Shown one piece after another: positions 1 to 6,920 of a DNA stretch of 29,749 nucleotides. Source of the DNA: Bacteroidales bacterium UBA4814 (GTDB taxonomy: Bacteria; Bacteroidota; Bacteroidia; Bacteroidales; UBA7960); NCBI GenBank assembly GCA_002402465.1, contig DHFW01000055.1, positions 1 to 29,749 of the forward strand. Direction: 5' to 3'. The position numbers were made by a program, and so were the translations under genes. Below the pieces are notes generated by a model, which saw only the letters and a list, made by a program, of their open reading frames with translations, was not told the DNA's origin and did not search any database. The stretch's first letter is position 1. Every line of letters begins with the position of its first letter.

Positions 1-342
1 CCCGCCGACATTCGTTTCAAATATCTTATCCCTGTCTTTTGTATCGTATTTTAAACTGGCGGCAAAATGAAAAAAATCGGCAGGTTCGCTAAAAATATCT
101 TCCAACTGTTTTCGGGGAATGGAAAAATCTTCTTTAGTCAATAAATAATCGTATGTTTTAATGTTCTCAAATTTTATATTCTCATTTATTCCATTCAAAA
201 CGTTTTTCAATCTTTCCCCGGCCGAATATTCACCGTTACTCCTCACAAGAGCAGCTATTTCATAATCGCGCGCCAACAGTTCGCTTATGAGGTAAGAAGC
301 TACATAGCCGTTTGCCCCGGTTATCACAATTTTACGTTCCAT
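1..342 (-). CDS. NAD-dependent epimerase/dehydratase family protein, 5' part only
   Basis: This is the first 114 codons of a gene that runs off the left edge of the window. The translation starts MERKIVITGANGYVAS, a Rossmann N-terminus with the TGxxGYV dinucleotide-binding motif of extended short-chain dehydrogenases. Further on it reads FFHFAASLKYDTKDRD and ends KIFETNVGG; the HFAA and TNVGG signatures are typical of the extended SDR / thioester-reductase-like group. These enzymes use NAD(P) to modify nucleotide sugars or reduce thioesters; the substrate cannot be told from this piece. An in-frame ATG five codons upstream (355-357) would add MLNKK. I prefer the inner ATG because the Rossmann strand begins directly after it. 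The catalytic YxxxK lies outside the window. Confidence 0.8.
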   Translation of the reverse strand, partial: MERKIVITGANGYVASYLISELLARDYEIAALVRSNGEYSAGERLKNVLNGINENIKFENIKTYDYLLTKEDFSIPRKQLEDIFSEPADFFHFAASLKYDTKDRDKIFETNVGG

Positions 343-390
343 TTTTTTGTTTAACATATTTACTAATTAATTTTGGTTTTTATTCAAAAT

Positions 391-558
391 TCAGACTTGC
401 AAACTTAAGAATAATTCACTACATGTAACCCAGGTTCCGCCAAAAATGAGGCTGTCGAACCTGTCGAGAAACCCGCCGTGGCCCGGAATAAGGTTACTGA
501 AATCATTGTTCCTGTTTTTCTTTTGAATTCTTCTCCCTAAAAACCCAGTATCGTCCCT
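391..558 (-). pseudogene. cdsA: C-terminal remnant of phosphatidate cytidylyltransferase
   Basis: The minus strand, read in one frame and ending at a TGA at 391-393, encodes NLIPGHGGFLDRFDSLIF. This is an excellent match to the CDP-diglyceride synthetase signature (K-D-x-x-N-x-(L/I)-P-G-H-G-G-x-x-D-R-x-D-S), which lies near the C-terminus of CdsA. CdsA makes CDP-diacylglycerol from phosphatidate and CTP in the inner membrane. Only about 55 codons are open. The frame is closed by a TAA at 559-561 and has no start codon, and the more than 200 preceding residues with the membrane segments are absent. The scrap therefore cannot make an active enzyme. It overlaps in another frame with the phosphatidyltransferase scrap upstream, which suggests a deletion joined two decaying lipid genes. 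Confidence 0.62.
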
Positions 559-718
559 TTATATTCTACCGCATATCAGGAATAATCAGATGAATGGCGA
601 TGTGTTCAATGGCAGCCAAAATACCCCAGAAAATCATAAAGTAATAAAAGGGCGTAATAAAGCCCACTGTAAAAAGGATGAAGAAAAATATTCCCCCGAT
701 TTTAGTTGAATAGAGATG
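540..718 (-). pseudogene. Remnant of a CDP-alcohol phosphatidyltransferase (PgsA/PssA-like)
   Basis: A minus-strand frame reads HLYSTKIGGIFFF, then a hydrophobic stretch, then FWGILAAIEHIAIHLIIPDMR, a TAG stop at 566-568, and NIKGRYWVF. The pattern of a late membrane segment followed by a segment with an E-H/E-E pair and then NxKxxYW resembles the C-terminal part of CDP-alcohol phosphatidyltransferases, which join an alcohol to CDP-diacylglycerol. The TAG falls where the family usually has a residue such as Ser. The N-terminal catalytic motif (DGxxAR) is not present upstream, where the frame is closed by a TAA. The assignment rests on my recall of the family pattern and is moderate. The neighbouring cdsA scrap, which acts one step earlier in the same pathway, supports it. 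Confidence 0.45.
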
Positions 719-781
719 AAAACTGGGGAAGAAGTGAGTTTAACAAAGGAGTGAAAAAGTTTAGGAGCAGCAGATAAAAAG

Positions 782-1390
782 TTACCGGATAAATGTCATT
801 ATGGTAACAAAAATACTCCAGATGCTGATTCCATTAATAAAAAGCATTTCAGTTATCCCGTTTACTCCATTTTTTATTATCGAAATGCCTGTAATTAATA
901 CTGTACCACTAATAATTACCAGTCCTGACACTCCAAGAAACCAAAGCTCAGGCAGAATAGCCGTTTGAAATAAAATGATGAGTGTGGGCAACGAAAGAAA
1001 CACAATAACAGCTAATAAATTGTGAATAACGCGCTGCAGGTTGGTTTTCAGGTTTTCCCACCTGAAGGGATAAAGATTGTGGGGAACAAACGCCAGTAGC
1101 GCCAAAATAGCAAAACTGTAGTCGATTTGCCGCATAAACCGCTCGTTTTCGCCCAAATCGTAAAACAACGAAAGAAGCCAGAAAAACAGGTAATTGAGAA
1201 TTGCTGTGGCAAACAGCAACTGTTTGTAACCGCGAACATAGTTTTTCCCGTAAAGATTTTTGTTGCTTAAAAAGCTGAGCGTGTATTTTTTTAAATCGAA
1301 ATTAATGTGTTGAATACTCCGCTTTACAGTATAAGGTAAAACTCCTGCATAGGTGAAACCTACCAGCAAAATCCCCAGTTTTATAAGCAT
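782..1390 (-). CDS. Unknown polytopic membrane protein
   Basis: I do not recognise this protein. With the ATG at 1388-1390 it has 202 residues and about six hydrophobic segments, near residues 3-20, 58-76, 88-104, 124-143, 147-168 and 182-200. Short basic loops lie between the first two (KKYTLSFLSNKNLYGKNYVRGYKQ). This arrangement is compatible with DUF998-like or other small integral membrane proteins, but I see no diagnostic motif. The frame stays open upstream to a GTG at 1400-1402; the ATG start is more likely because GTG starts are uncommon here and the first membrane segment begins right after it. The flanking sequence on both sides is AT-rich and partly decayed. No partner gene is adjacent in the same orientation, so no function is suggested by context. 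Confidence 0.6.
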   Translation of the reverse strand: MLIKLGILLVGFTYAGVLPYTVKRSIQHINFDLKKYTLSFLSNKNLYGKNYVRGYKQLLFATAILNYLFFWLLSLFYDLGENERFMRQIDYSFAILALLAFVPHNLYPFRWENLKTNLQRVIHNLLAVIVFLSLPTLIILFQTAILPELWFLGVSGLVIISGTVLITGISIIKNGVNGITEMLFINGISIWSIFVTIMTFIR

Positions 1391-1465
1391 CGTTTCAGGC
1401 ACTTTCTTTCAAAAAGTGAAAGATATTCAATTTAACCAGTCAAAAAAAGAATAATGTTGTATTTT

Positions 1466-1473
1466 CAAAATTA
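1466..1473 (-). promoter_or_regulatory. Possible -7 promoter element for the membrane-protein gene
   Basis: The minus strand reads TAATTTTG, an exact fit to the Bacteroidota -7 consensus TAnnTTTG, about 75 bases upstream of the ATG at 1390. No TTG-type -33 element is seen at the normal distance, so support is weak. Apart from this and a short imperfect hairpin near 1399-1412, I see nothing else in 1391-1542. Confidence 0.3.
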
Positions 1474-1542
1474 AAAATAACCTCCAATCCGCATCTTAAA
1501 ATGTTAAAAAATCGGGAATCCCTGTAAAATCAATAGTTAACA

Positions 1543-1747
1543 ATGACATGGCAAGACGGAGATTTCAAAACAGGCATCATGGAGCTTACAGATGCGTTCA
1601 AGCCAAAAATGCTTTACCTCATTTTTGAATGGCCCGAAAAAAGGGGAGTTAAGCCAGGAAAAGATCCTGAAAGAAGGACTTGATAACCAGTTTAACAGGC
1701 ACCGCCAGGCTGGCAAAACCTTTCGGGTGAAGGCCGTTTGGGGCTAA
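1543..1747 (+). pseudogene. Small unknown ORF with a frameshift at an A6G4 run
   Basis: From the ATG at 1543 one frame reads MTWQDGDFKTGIME and on to LIFEWPEK. After the run AAAAAAGGGG, near 1634-1643, that frame soon stops. The neighbouring frame continues as GELSQEKILKEGLDNQ and FNRHRQAGKTFRVKAVWG to a TAA at 1745-1747. Joined by one frame change, the two halves give about 68 residues. I recognise no family. The homopolymer suggests an indel, either real or from sequencing; programmed slippage is less likely. The alternative is that only one half, or neither, is coding. The stop lies three bases before the hairpin at 1751. Confidence 0.3.
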
Positions 1748-1750
1748 AAA

Positions 1751-1788
1751 ATTATATCCAACTCCCGAAAACAGGAGTTGGATATAAT
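1751..1788 (-). terminator. Strong 15-bp hairpin, probable leftward intrinsic terminator
   Basis: The arms at 1751-1765 and 1774-1788 are perfectly complementary over 15 bp, with an 8-base loop CGAAAACA. On the minus strand the hairpin is followed by a T6 run (the A-run at 1746-1751 on the plus strand). On the plus strand no T-run follows. It is therefore placed to stop leftward transcription. The nearest leftward gene is the helicase ending at 3055, now separated from it by the IS element. Confidence 0.6.
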
Positions 1789-1818
1789 AAAAACATTAAC
1801 CAATAAAACAATCAACTA

Positions 1819-1829
1819 GTGTCATGTCA
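1819..1829 (+). repeat. Left terminal inverted repeat of the IS630-family element
   Basis: GTGTCATGTCA directly follows the TA target duplication at 1817-1818. It is identical to the reverse complement of 3013-3023. Confidence 0.9.
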
Positions 1830-1858
1830 TATATAGTATGACGTAAATATATTTTTTG

Positions 1859-1866
1859 TATCTTTA
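1859..1866 (+). promoter_or_regulatory. Probable transposase promoter -7 element
   Basis: TATCTTTA differs from the Bacteroidota -7 consensus TAnnTTTG only at the last base. It lies 13 bases before the transposase ATG at 1880, inside the element and after the left terminal repeat, which gives a very short leader. Weak intrinsic promoters are usual for insertion sequences. Confidence 0.5.
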
Positions 1867-1879
1867 CTGAAAAAACGCT

Positions 1880-2353
1880 ATGGTAAAGTACAAAGTAACC
1901 TTAACAAAAGAAGAAAGAGAATCATTGATGGCCAATACTAGACAGGGCAGTCATACAGCCAAAAAGGTCATCCATTCTCTAATTTTACTTAATGTTGATC
2001 AGGGCCCACATAACGAGAGCCGACAGACCAACGAGCAGGTCTGTGCTGTGTTAAAAACAGGTATGCGAACGATAGACCGGGTAAAACAACGTTTTGTAAT
2101 GGAGGGACTGGAAGCAGCTCTTGGTGTTGCTCCAACCAGCCGGGTGTACGAGAAAAAGGTTGATGGAGAAACTGAAGCCCGGCTTGTTTCAATAGCCTGC
2201 AGTAAACCTCCAAAAGGGTTCAGCAGATGGTCATTGCGATTGTTGGCTGATCGTATGGTAGAATTGAATTATGTAGATGAAATTTCGTATGAAACAGTCA
2301 GAAAGGTTTTAAAAAAAACGAACTTAAACCTTGGCGGGTCAAAGGCTGGGTAA
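1880..2353 (+). CDS. IS630-family transposase, N-terminal part (orfA)
   Basis: This 157-residue ORF holds the DNA-binding half of the transposase. It starts MVKYKVTLTKEERESL and contains a helix-turn-helix-like region around TNEQVCAVLKTGMRTIDRV (about residues 49-68) that would bind the terminal repeats. A second helical block (GFSRWSLRLLADRMVEL, about 113-129) follows, and the ISYETVRKVLKK segment is typical of IS630 just before the catalytic domain. After the A-run at 2311-2318 the frame reads only about ten more unrelated residues and stops. The family sequence (NELKPWRVKGWVIPP) continues in the -1 frame. The likely full product is a 378-residue orfAB fusion; this ORF alone may act as an inhibitor or be a by-product. 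Confidence 0.88.
   Translation: MVKYKVTLTKEERESLMANTRQGSHTAKKVIHSLILLNVDQGPHNESRQTNEQVCAVLKTGMRTIDRVKQRFVMEGLEAALGVAPTSRVYEKKVDGETEARLVSIACSKPPKGFSRWSLRLLADRMVELNYVDEISYETVRKVLKKTNLNLGGSKAG
2311..2317 (+). promoter_or_regulatory. Probable -1 ribosomal frameshift site A AAA AAA in the transposase
   Basis: In the orfA frame the codons TTA AAA AAA ACG span an eight-A run at 2311-2318. A shift back by one base at A AAA AAA places the ribosome on AAC at 2317-2319, exactly into the frame that carries the missing transposase sequence. This slippery heptamer is a classic bacterial -1 site. A simple one-base deletion in the run would look the same, so programmed use is an inference. Confidence 0.6.
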
Positions 2354-3015
2354 TCCCGCCACAGCAAAACAGTCATTTTGTTGCTGCCATGGAACAGGTT
2401 TTGGATGTTTATAAACGACCGTACAACAAGGATAGGCCAGTGGTTTGTATGGATGAGACCCCAAAACAATTGATAAAAGAAGTGCGTAGTGAAGTGCCAA
2501 TGAAGCCGGGGTTTGAAAAAAGAGTTGATTACGAATACTCTCGCTGTGGTGTTTGTAATGTTTTTATGGTTAGTGAGCCCCTGGCCGGGAAACGTTATAT
2601 GAAGGTCACCCAAAACCGGACCAAAAAGGAATGGGCGTTGCTGGTACGGTATATTTGTGACAAGCTATACCCCAAAGCAGAGATGATAACCTTGATAATG
2701 GATAACCTGGCTTCACATAGTGCAGCTGCATTATATGAAACATTTGCCCCTGCTGAGGCTAAAAGACTTTGGGATCGTTTGGAATTTGTTTTTACACCTA
2801 AGCATGGCAGTTGGCTGAACATGGCTGAAATAGAATTGAATGTATTAACCAAACAATGTTTAAACAGAAGAATGGACAAGATCAATACGGTAAAGGCTGA
2901 GGTCAGTGCCTGGCAAAACCATAGAAACAACAAAAAAGCCAAAATAAAGCGGCAGTTCACAACGGATCAGGCAAGGGTAAAACTGCATCGTTTATATCCG
3001 TCAATTAATGATTGA
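2317..3015 (+). CDS. IS630-family transposase, catalytic DDE part (orfB)
   Basis: This is the catalytic RNase H-like domain. Starting just after the A-run it reads NELKPWRVKGWVIPPQQNS, then MEQVLDVYKRPY. The three expected acidic residues are visible: the Asp of VVCMDETP, the Asp of LIMDNLASH and the Glu of SWLNMAEIE. The end is QARVKLHRLYPSIND, with the stop eight bases before the right end of the element. An internal ATG at 2389 could start a shorter 208-residue protein, but it would lack the conserved linker, so translation by frameshift from orfA is more likely. Reaction: cut-and-paste transposition into TA sites. All catalytic residues are intact. Confidence 0.9.
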   Translation, partial: NELKPWRVKGWVIPPQQNSHFVAAMEQVLDVYKRPYNKDRPVVCMDETPKQLIKEVRSEVPMKPGFEKRVDYEYSRCGVCNVFMVSEPLAGKRYMKVTQNRTKKEWALLVRYICDKLYPKAEMITLIMDNLASHSAAALYETFAPAEAKRLWDRLEFVFTPKHGSWLNMAEIELNVLTKQCLNRRMDKINTVKAEVSAWQNHRNNKKAKIKRQFTTDQARVKLHRLYPSIND

Positions 3016-3023
3016 CATGACAC
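3013..3023 (-). repeat. Right terminal inverted repeat of the IS630-family element
   Basis: TGACATGACAC is the exact complement of the left end and is followed by the duplicated TA at 3024-3025. The transposase stop codon TGA begins at the inner edge of this repeat. Confidence 0.9.
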
Positions 3024-3054
3024 TAGCAATAACCAAAACCGGGTTAATAATAAT

Positions 3055-6000
3055 TTACGCAATCAAATCCCTGATCTCTGCCTCACCGAGGTTTTTCATG
3101 GGGTTGTTCCTGTCGATAAGCATTTCGGCCAGGGTGGTTTTGCGCTGCTGGAGCAGCAATATCTTTTCTTCCACTGTGTCGCGCGTAATGAATTTGTACA
3201 CAAAAACGTTTTTGTCCTGCCCTATTCGGTGGGCGCGGTTTATGGCCTGTTTCTCCACCGCCGGGTTCCACCAGGGGTCGAGCATAAACACATAGTCGGC
3301 CCCGGTAAGGTTGAGCCCCACCCCTCCGGCTTTGAGCGAGATCAGGAACAGCTGTTTTGCGGGGTCGTTTTGGAAGTCGCTGATGAGCCTTTCTCTGTCC
3401 CTGCCTGCAATCTGGCCTGTTAAAAGGTTATAAGGCAGCCTTTCAGCTTCAAAATAGCTTCGGTAAATATTCAGGTGTTTCACAAACTGCGAAAAAATGA
3501 GCACTTTGTGGCCTTCGGCCATAAGCTTGCCAATGTTTTCGCGTACCTCGATAAATTTGCCAGAGTCGAAAGCATATTCCGGATCGACCATTAGCGGGTG
3601 GTTGGCCATGAGCCGCAGTTTCATCAGGCTGCTAAGGATAAAAAAGCGCGATTTGTCCATTCCCTGCTTCTCTACCTGCTCCAGGATAAGGTTGCGTATC
3701 TGCGATTTACGGGTTTCATAAAACTTTTGGTGCTCCTCGCTCATCTCGCAATAGCGCACCGTTTCGGTAAGCTCGGGCAGCTCTTTGGCCACTTCAGCCT
3801 TGGTGCGGCGAAGAATGAATGGCTCAATGATCTGGTGCAGTTTGCGCTGCTTGCGGGGGTCGTGGTTGCGTTCAATGGGCTGCACAAATTCTTCCCTGAA
3901 ATACCTGAGGTTGCCCAACAGCCCGGGATTCAGAAACGAAAACTGCGACCACAAGTCATTCAGGCTGTTTTCAACGGGAGTGCCGGTAAGCACCAGCCGG
4001 TGACTGGCGTTTAGCTTTTTTATGGCATGAAAAATCTTCGACTCGGCATTTTTTATGATCTGGCTTTCGTCGAGCACTACATAGTTAAAGCGGAATTTTT
4101 CGAGCATTTCAATGTCGTTGCGCACCGTACCATAGGTAGTAAGCACCAGGTCGTATCGGCCAAAGCCGCGGGTGTTGGTGCTGCGTGCAGGGCCGGTATG
4201 CTGCAACACACTGAGCGTGGGTGCAAAACGGCTGATCTCGCGCATCCAGTTGTGAATAAGCGACAAAGGCATTACCAGCAGCGAAGTACCTGCTTTCTTG
4301 GGTAATGTTTCACCTTCCCCTTGCGGGAAAAGAGTGAGCTGACCTGCAGGAAGTTCATTTCCGGAAAACAGGTTTTGATCTGACGCTTTTGCTCCATCCT
4401 GACGGGCCTCCTTATGTACATGCACCAGCAAGGCCAGGGTCTGCAGGGTTTTTCCAAGGCCCATGTCGTCGGCCAGGCATCCTCCCAGACGATGGTGATG
4501 CAGAAAGATCATCCACTGGAAGCCCTGCAACTGGTATGGGCGCAGATCGGCTATCACGCCAGCAGGCAGGCCCGGCGGGTTATACTCTTTCATGGCCTGA
4601 TCGAGGCCTTCGATGGGTGTGCTGGCATCTTTGAGCTGATCGAGAAGTGTATAGTGGTGCTTTTTCAATTGCAGGGTGTTTCCTTTCCCGGAAGAGAACT
4701 TAAGCACATCCTGGTATTTTTCGAACCATTCGGAAGGGATCAGCCCAATAGAACCATCGGGAAGGGCAAACTCACGACGACCCTGAAGGATATGGTTTTT
4801 AAGCCTGAGAAAAGGAATTTCATGGGGTCCGAAACGCACGCTGCCATACAAATCGAACCAGTCGTTGCGATCGCTAACCTCAAGCCTTATCAGCGGACTG
4901 CCTAAAAGAAAAGTGTCGTGGCCCGAGTCGTGCTGCACTTTCACCTCTTTCATACCAATCTCTTCGCAATGAGCACCAAGCCAGTCGAGGTATTCGTGCT
5001 TGCCGGCAAGGCGGGGCTCGCCATCAGGGTCGGGCAGTGGCCGGGCGGGATACCAAAGGTACAAGCCATCGCCTCCTCGATTGATCAGGCCCAGCTTTTC
5101 GAGCTGTTTTACCCACTTTCGTTCAAAAGCAAGGTCGCGTTTCACCTTCTCGAAAGAGTACTGCCCCCCCTCTTCCTTCATAAGAACCTTGGAGGCCGTG
5201 GCTTCACCATACTGAAAAACGCTGCTTTCGTAATCAAACAAAGCTAGCAGCACCCAGTGGTTCTGCCAGTTCTGCTCCAGCTTCAGGACGGGGATGGGTT
5301 GCTGCTCTGAGGTATGCACGGTGAACCCCCCGGCTATTACCTTGTAGTGCCTTACGGCAACGAGCACAAATTTCTTAAAATAGGCTTTCTCGGCGGTTTT
5401 TGGTACCAGGATGCTCTCCCTTGTAAAAAAAGGCATGAGTTTTTTCCCTTCCCAATCCTTGTCGAAAAGATACAGGCTCTTTCCGCTAAGCAGCAGGCAT
5501 GGCTTTTGGCTCAGCAGCTTGGTTTGGGGTCCCGAAAGGCTAACCTCCTGGCCATGATGCTGAATAACGAGCTTATATTCCAGGCCGTTTTCGTTTCTGC
5601 TGAAATAAAAAACAGGCTCTGCCCTGCCCGGAGCAACCGTAATGGGTTCTTCCTTTATGCGCTCGTCTCTAAGCCCCTTGAAATACAGCGGGATGTCGTT
5701 TTCGAGCAAAACCCCCGCCATTTCGTACATCTTTTTGTCCACCAGCGGCCGAATGTAGTCGGCAACAAAATCGGGCGTAAGGCTTTCGAAAAACAAGGTG
5801 GGTTTCAGCTTGTCTATGTTGAAGCGTTTCAGCAAGGCTTCGTCGCTGCACTGACTAAAGAGCGCGAGCAACTTGTGTTGTGCTTCGCTGATGTGGGGGA
5901 AATAGTCGCCGGCAGTGGCGGAATTAATGCGATGGAAGTCGTAGCTAAACTGCCCCTCCCTTATGGCTTTTACAGCAAAAGGCTCAATCATGTAACCCAG

Positions 6001-6072
6001 TGGTGGGTTTTCGGCAATGACGAAAACAAACCTGTAGTCACTGTTGAAGCTTGAATTTTGGTCGTGCTGCAT
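3055..6072 (-). CDS. SNF2-family DEAD/DEAH-box ATPase (helicase-like)
   Basis: This is a 1005-residue SWI2/SNF2 ATPase. The N-terminal half, up to about residue 510, is a poorly conserved accessory region. The RecA-like core begins at LRPYQLQGFQWM. The Walker A motif is DDMGLGKTLQ near residue 540, motif II is the variant DESQ (VVLDESQIIKN) near 668, and motif III is LTGTPVENSLNDLW. The C-terminal helicase domain shows SLKAGGVGLNLTGAD and, near residue 949, INRAHRIGQ. Such proteins track on double-stranded DNA and remodel bound proteins; the bacterial role is not well defined. I see no SWIM zinc finger. The start is set at the ATG at 6070-6072 (MQHDQNSSFN); the frame is open nine codons further to a TTG, but the promoter just upstream favours the ATG. 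The IS element lies 32 bases beyond the stop. Confidence 0.92.
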   Translation of the reverse strand: MQHDQNSSFNSDYRFVFVIAENPPLGYMIEPFAVKAIREGQFSYDFHRINSATAGDYFPHISEAQHKLLALFSQCSDEALLKRFNIDKLKPTLFFESLTPDFVADYIRPLVDKKMYEMAGVLLENDIPLYFKGLRDERIKEEPITVAPGRAEPVFYFSRNENGLEYKLVIQHHGQEVSLSGPQTKLLSQKPCLLLSGKSLYLFDKDWEGKKLMPFFTRESILVPKTAEKAYFKKFVLVAVRHYKVIAGGFTVHTSEQQPIPVLKLEQNWQNHWVLLALFDYESSVFQYGEATASKVLMKEEGGQYSFEKVKRDLAFERKWVKQLEKLGLINRGGDGLYLWYPARPLPDPDGEPRLAGKHEYLDWLGAHCEEIGMKEVKVQHDSGHDTFLLGSPLIRLEVSDRNDWFDLYGSVRFGPHEIPFLRLKNHILQGRREFALPDGSIGLIPSEWFEKYQDVLKFSSGKGNTLQLKKHHYTLLDQLKDASTPIEGLDQAMKEYNPPGLPAGVIADLRPYQLQGFQWMIFLHHHRLGGCLADDMGLGKTLQTLALLVHVHKEARQDGAKASDQNLFSGNELPAGQLTLFPQGEGETLPKKAGTSLLVMPLSLIHNWMREISRFAPTLSVLQHTGPARSTNTRGFGRYDLVLTTYGTVRNDIEMLEKFRFNYVVLDESQIIKNAESKIFHAIKKLNASHRLVLTGTPVENSLNDLWSQFSFLNPGLLGNLRYFREEFVQPIERNHDPRKQRKLHQIIEPFILRRTKAEVAKELPELTETVRYCEMSEEHQKFYETRKSQIRNLILEQVEKQGMDKSRFFILSSLMKLRLMANHPLMVDPEYAFDSGKFIEVRENIGKLMAEGHKVLIFSQFVKHLNIYRSYFEAERLPYNLLTGQIAGRDRERLISDFQNDPAKQLFLISLKAGGVGLNLTGADYVFMLDPWWNPAVEKQAINRAHRIGQDKNVFVYKFITRDTVEEKILLLQQRKTTLAEMLIDRNNPMKNLGEAEIRDLIA

Positions 6073-6103
6073 TGCCCTTTGCCGAATAATGAGGTACAAC
6101 CTG

Positions 6104-6111
6104 CAAAGTTA
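6104..6111 (-). promoter_or_regulatory. Promoter -7 element of the SNF2 helicase gene
   Basis: The minus strand reads TAACTTTG, an exact match to TAnnTTTG. A TTG at 6136-6138 could be the -33 element, although its 24-base spacing is slightly long. The site predicts a leader of about 25 bases before the ATG at 6072 and supports that start. Confidence 0.6.
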
Positions 6112-6149
6112 AAATAAAACCTTATTTTATAGTTGCAATACCAAAATAA

Positions 6150-6178
6150 AAAGGCACATACCAAGAGCGCATGCCTTT
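6150..6178 (-). terminator. Probable terminator of the glutathione peroxidase gene
   Basis: The arms AAAGGCA (6150-6156) and TGCCTTT (6172-6178) pair over 7 bp around a 15-base loop. On the minus strand the hairpin is followed by TTTTTATTTTGG. It lies 45 bases after the gpx stop and before the helicase promoter. Confidence 0.5.
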
Positions 6179-6222
6179 CTAAAACCTTTCAGGGCTTGAA
6201 ACCCCTGCGATAAATGCAAATT

Positions 6223-6789
6223 TTAATTGAGCCAGTCCACCACTTTTTCCGAGTAGGGTTTTTCCCTGGGAGAAAGCACATCCACCAAGTGGCCTTGTTC
6301 ATCAATCAGAAACTTCTGAAAGTTCCAGGTAACCTCGGCATCGAATTTCCCGTTCTGGCTTTTTTGCGTTAGCCACTGGTAAAGGGGGTGCATATCGTCG
6401 CCCTTCACCGAAATTTTCGACATCATGGGGAAGGAAACCCCGTAATTTTCCTGGCAAAAGGTGATAATATCCTCATTGGTGCCGGGCTCCTGATTCATGA
6501 AGTTATTGGCAGGAAATCCGATGATGACAAATCCTTTGTCGCTGTAATCCTGATACAGCTTTTCAAGGTCTTCGTACTGTGGGGTAAGTCCGCATTTGGA
6601 TGCGGTATTTACCACCATCACCTTTTTCCCCGCAAGGGAAGCCAGATCAAATTCATCACCATAAATATCTTCTACTTTAAAATCGTGCAGGGTTTTCATG
6701 GGGTTTTCCTGATAATTATTTGCACTAATAAAAACAATGGCTGCAACCAGGGTAAGCAGCATAAATGGTAAGCGGTTGGAAATTTTCAT
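6223..6789 (-). CDS. Glutathione peroxidase family thiol peroxidase, exported
   Basis: The 188-residue protein has an N-terminal hydrophobic segment (residues 8-23), so it is probably exported or anchored to the membrane facing the periplasm. The GPx domain follows. The peroxidatic Cys66 is in NTASKCGLTPQY, a second Cys112 in TFCQENYG is at the place of the resolving cysteine of thioredoxin-dependent GPx-like enzymes, and Trp155-Asn156 is in TWNFQKFLI. The expected catalytic Gln of the FPCNQF motif is replaced: the sequence is FPANNFMNQEPG, with Asn96. Reaction: reduction of hydroperoxides with a thioredoxin-like donor. The length is somewhat greater than the family norm because of the signal segment. 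It is transcribed alone, diverging from cysQ. Confidence 0.9.
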   Translation of the reverse strand: MKISNRLPFMLLTLVAAIVFISANNYQENPMKTLHDFKVEDIYGDEFDLASLAGKKVMVVNTASKCGLTPQYEDLEKLYQDYSDKGFVIIGFPANNFMNQEPGTNEDIITFCQENYGVSFPMMSKISVKGDDMHPLYQWLTQKSQNGKFDAEVTWNFQKFLIDEQGHLVDVLSPREKPYSEKVVDWLN

Positions 6790-6920
6790 TTTTACGATCT
6801 TTTTTTTTATAAAATGATAACAATTTAAAAAGGTGAATGTTTTTATGGCAAAGTTTTTTGCCTGATTTTTTTTAAAAAACCCTCCTAATCATGTAAATTC
6901 ACCATCTGAAACAACCCGGC

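Larger units (their letters stand above)
1819..3023 (+). mobile_element. IS630-family insertion sequence, 1205 bp, apparently complete
   Basis: The element is bounded by perfect 11-bp terminal inverted repeats, GTGTCATGTCA at 1819-1829 and its complement at 3013-3023. The dinucleotide TA flanks it on both sides (1817-1818 and 3024-3025). This is the TA target duplication expected of IS630/Tc1/mariner elements. Inside is one transposase in two frames, with the IS630-type DDE motifs in the second part. Length, ends and target all agree with IS630. No frame-breaking damage is seen apart from the A-run frameshift, which may be programmed, so the element may still be active. No second copy occurs in the window. 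Confidence 0.92.

Noticed and set aside
5314..6054. Long plus-strand open frame (246 codons) antisense to the helicase
   Set aside because: It is a shadow of the minus-strand SNF2 gene, whose motifs and promoter are clear. Other long frames within 3083-5247 were rejected for the same reason.
3055..6072. SNF2 ATPase as a DISARM or other defence component
   Set aside because: No methyltransferase, phospholipase D-like or DUF1998 partner is adjacent; neighbours are housekeeping genes.
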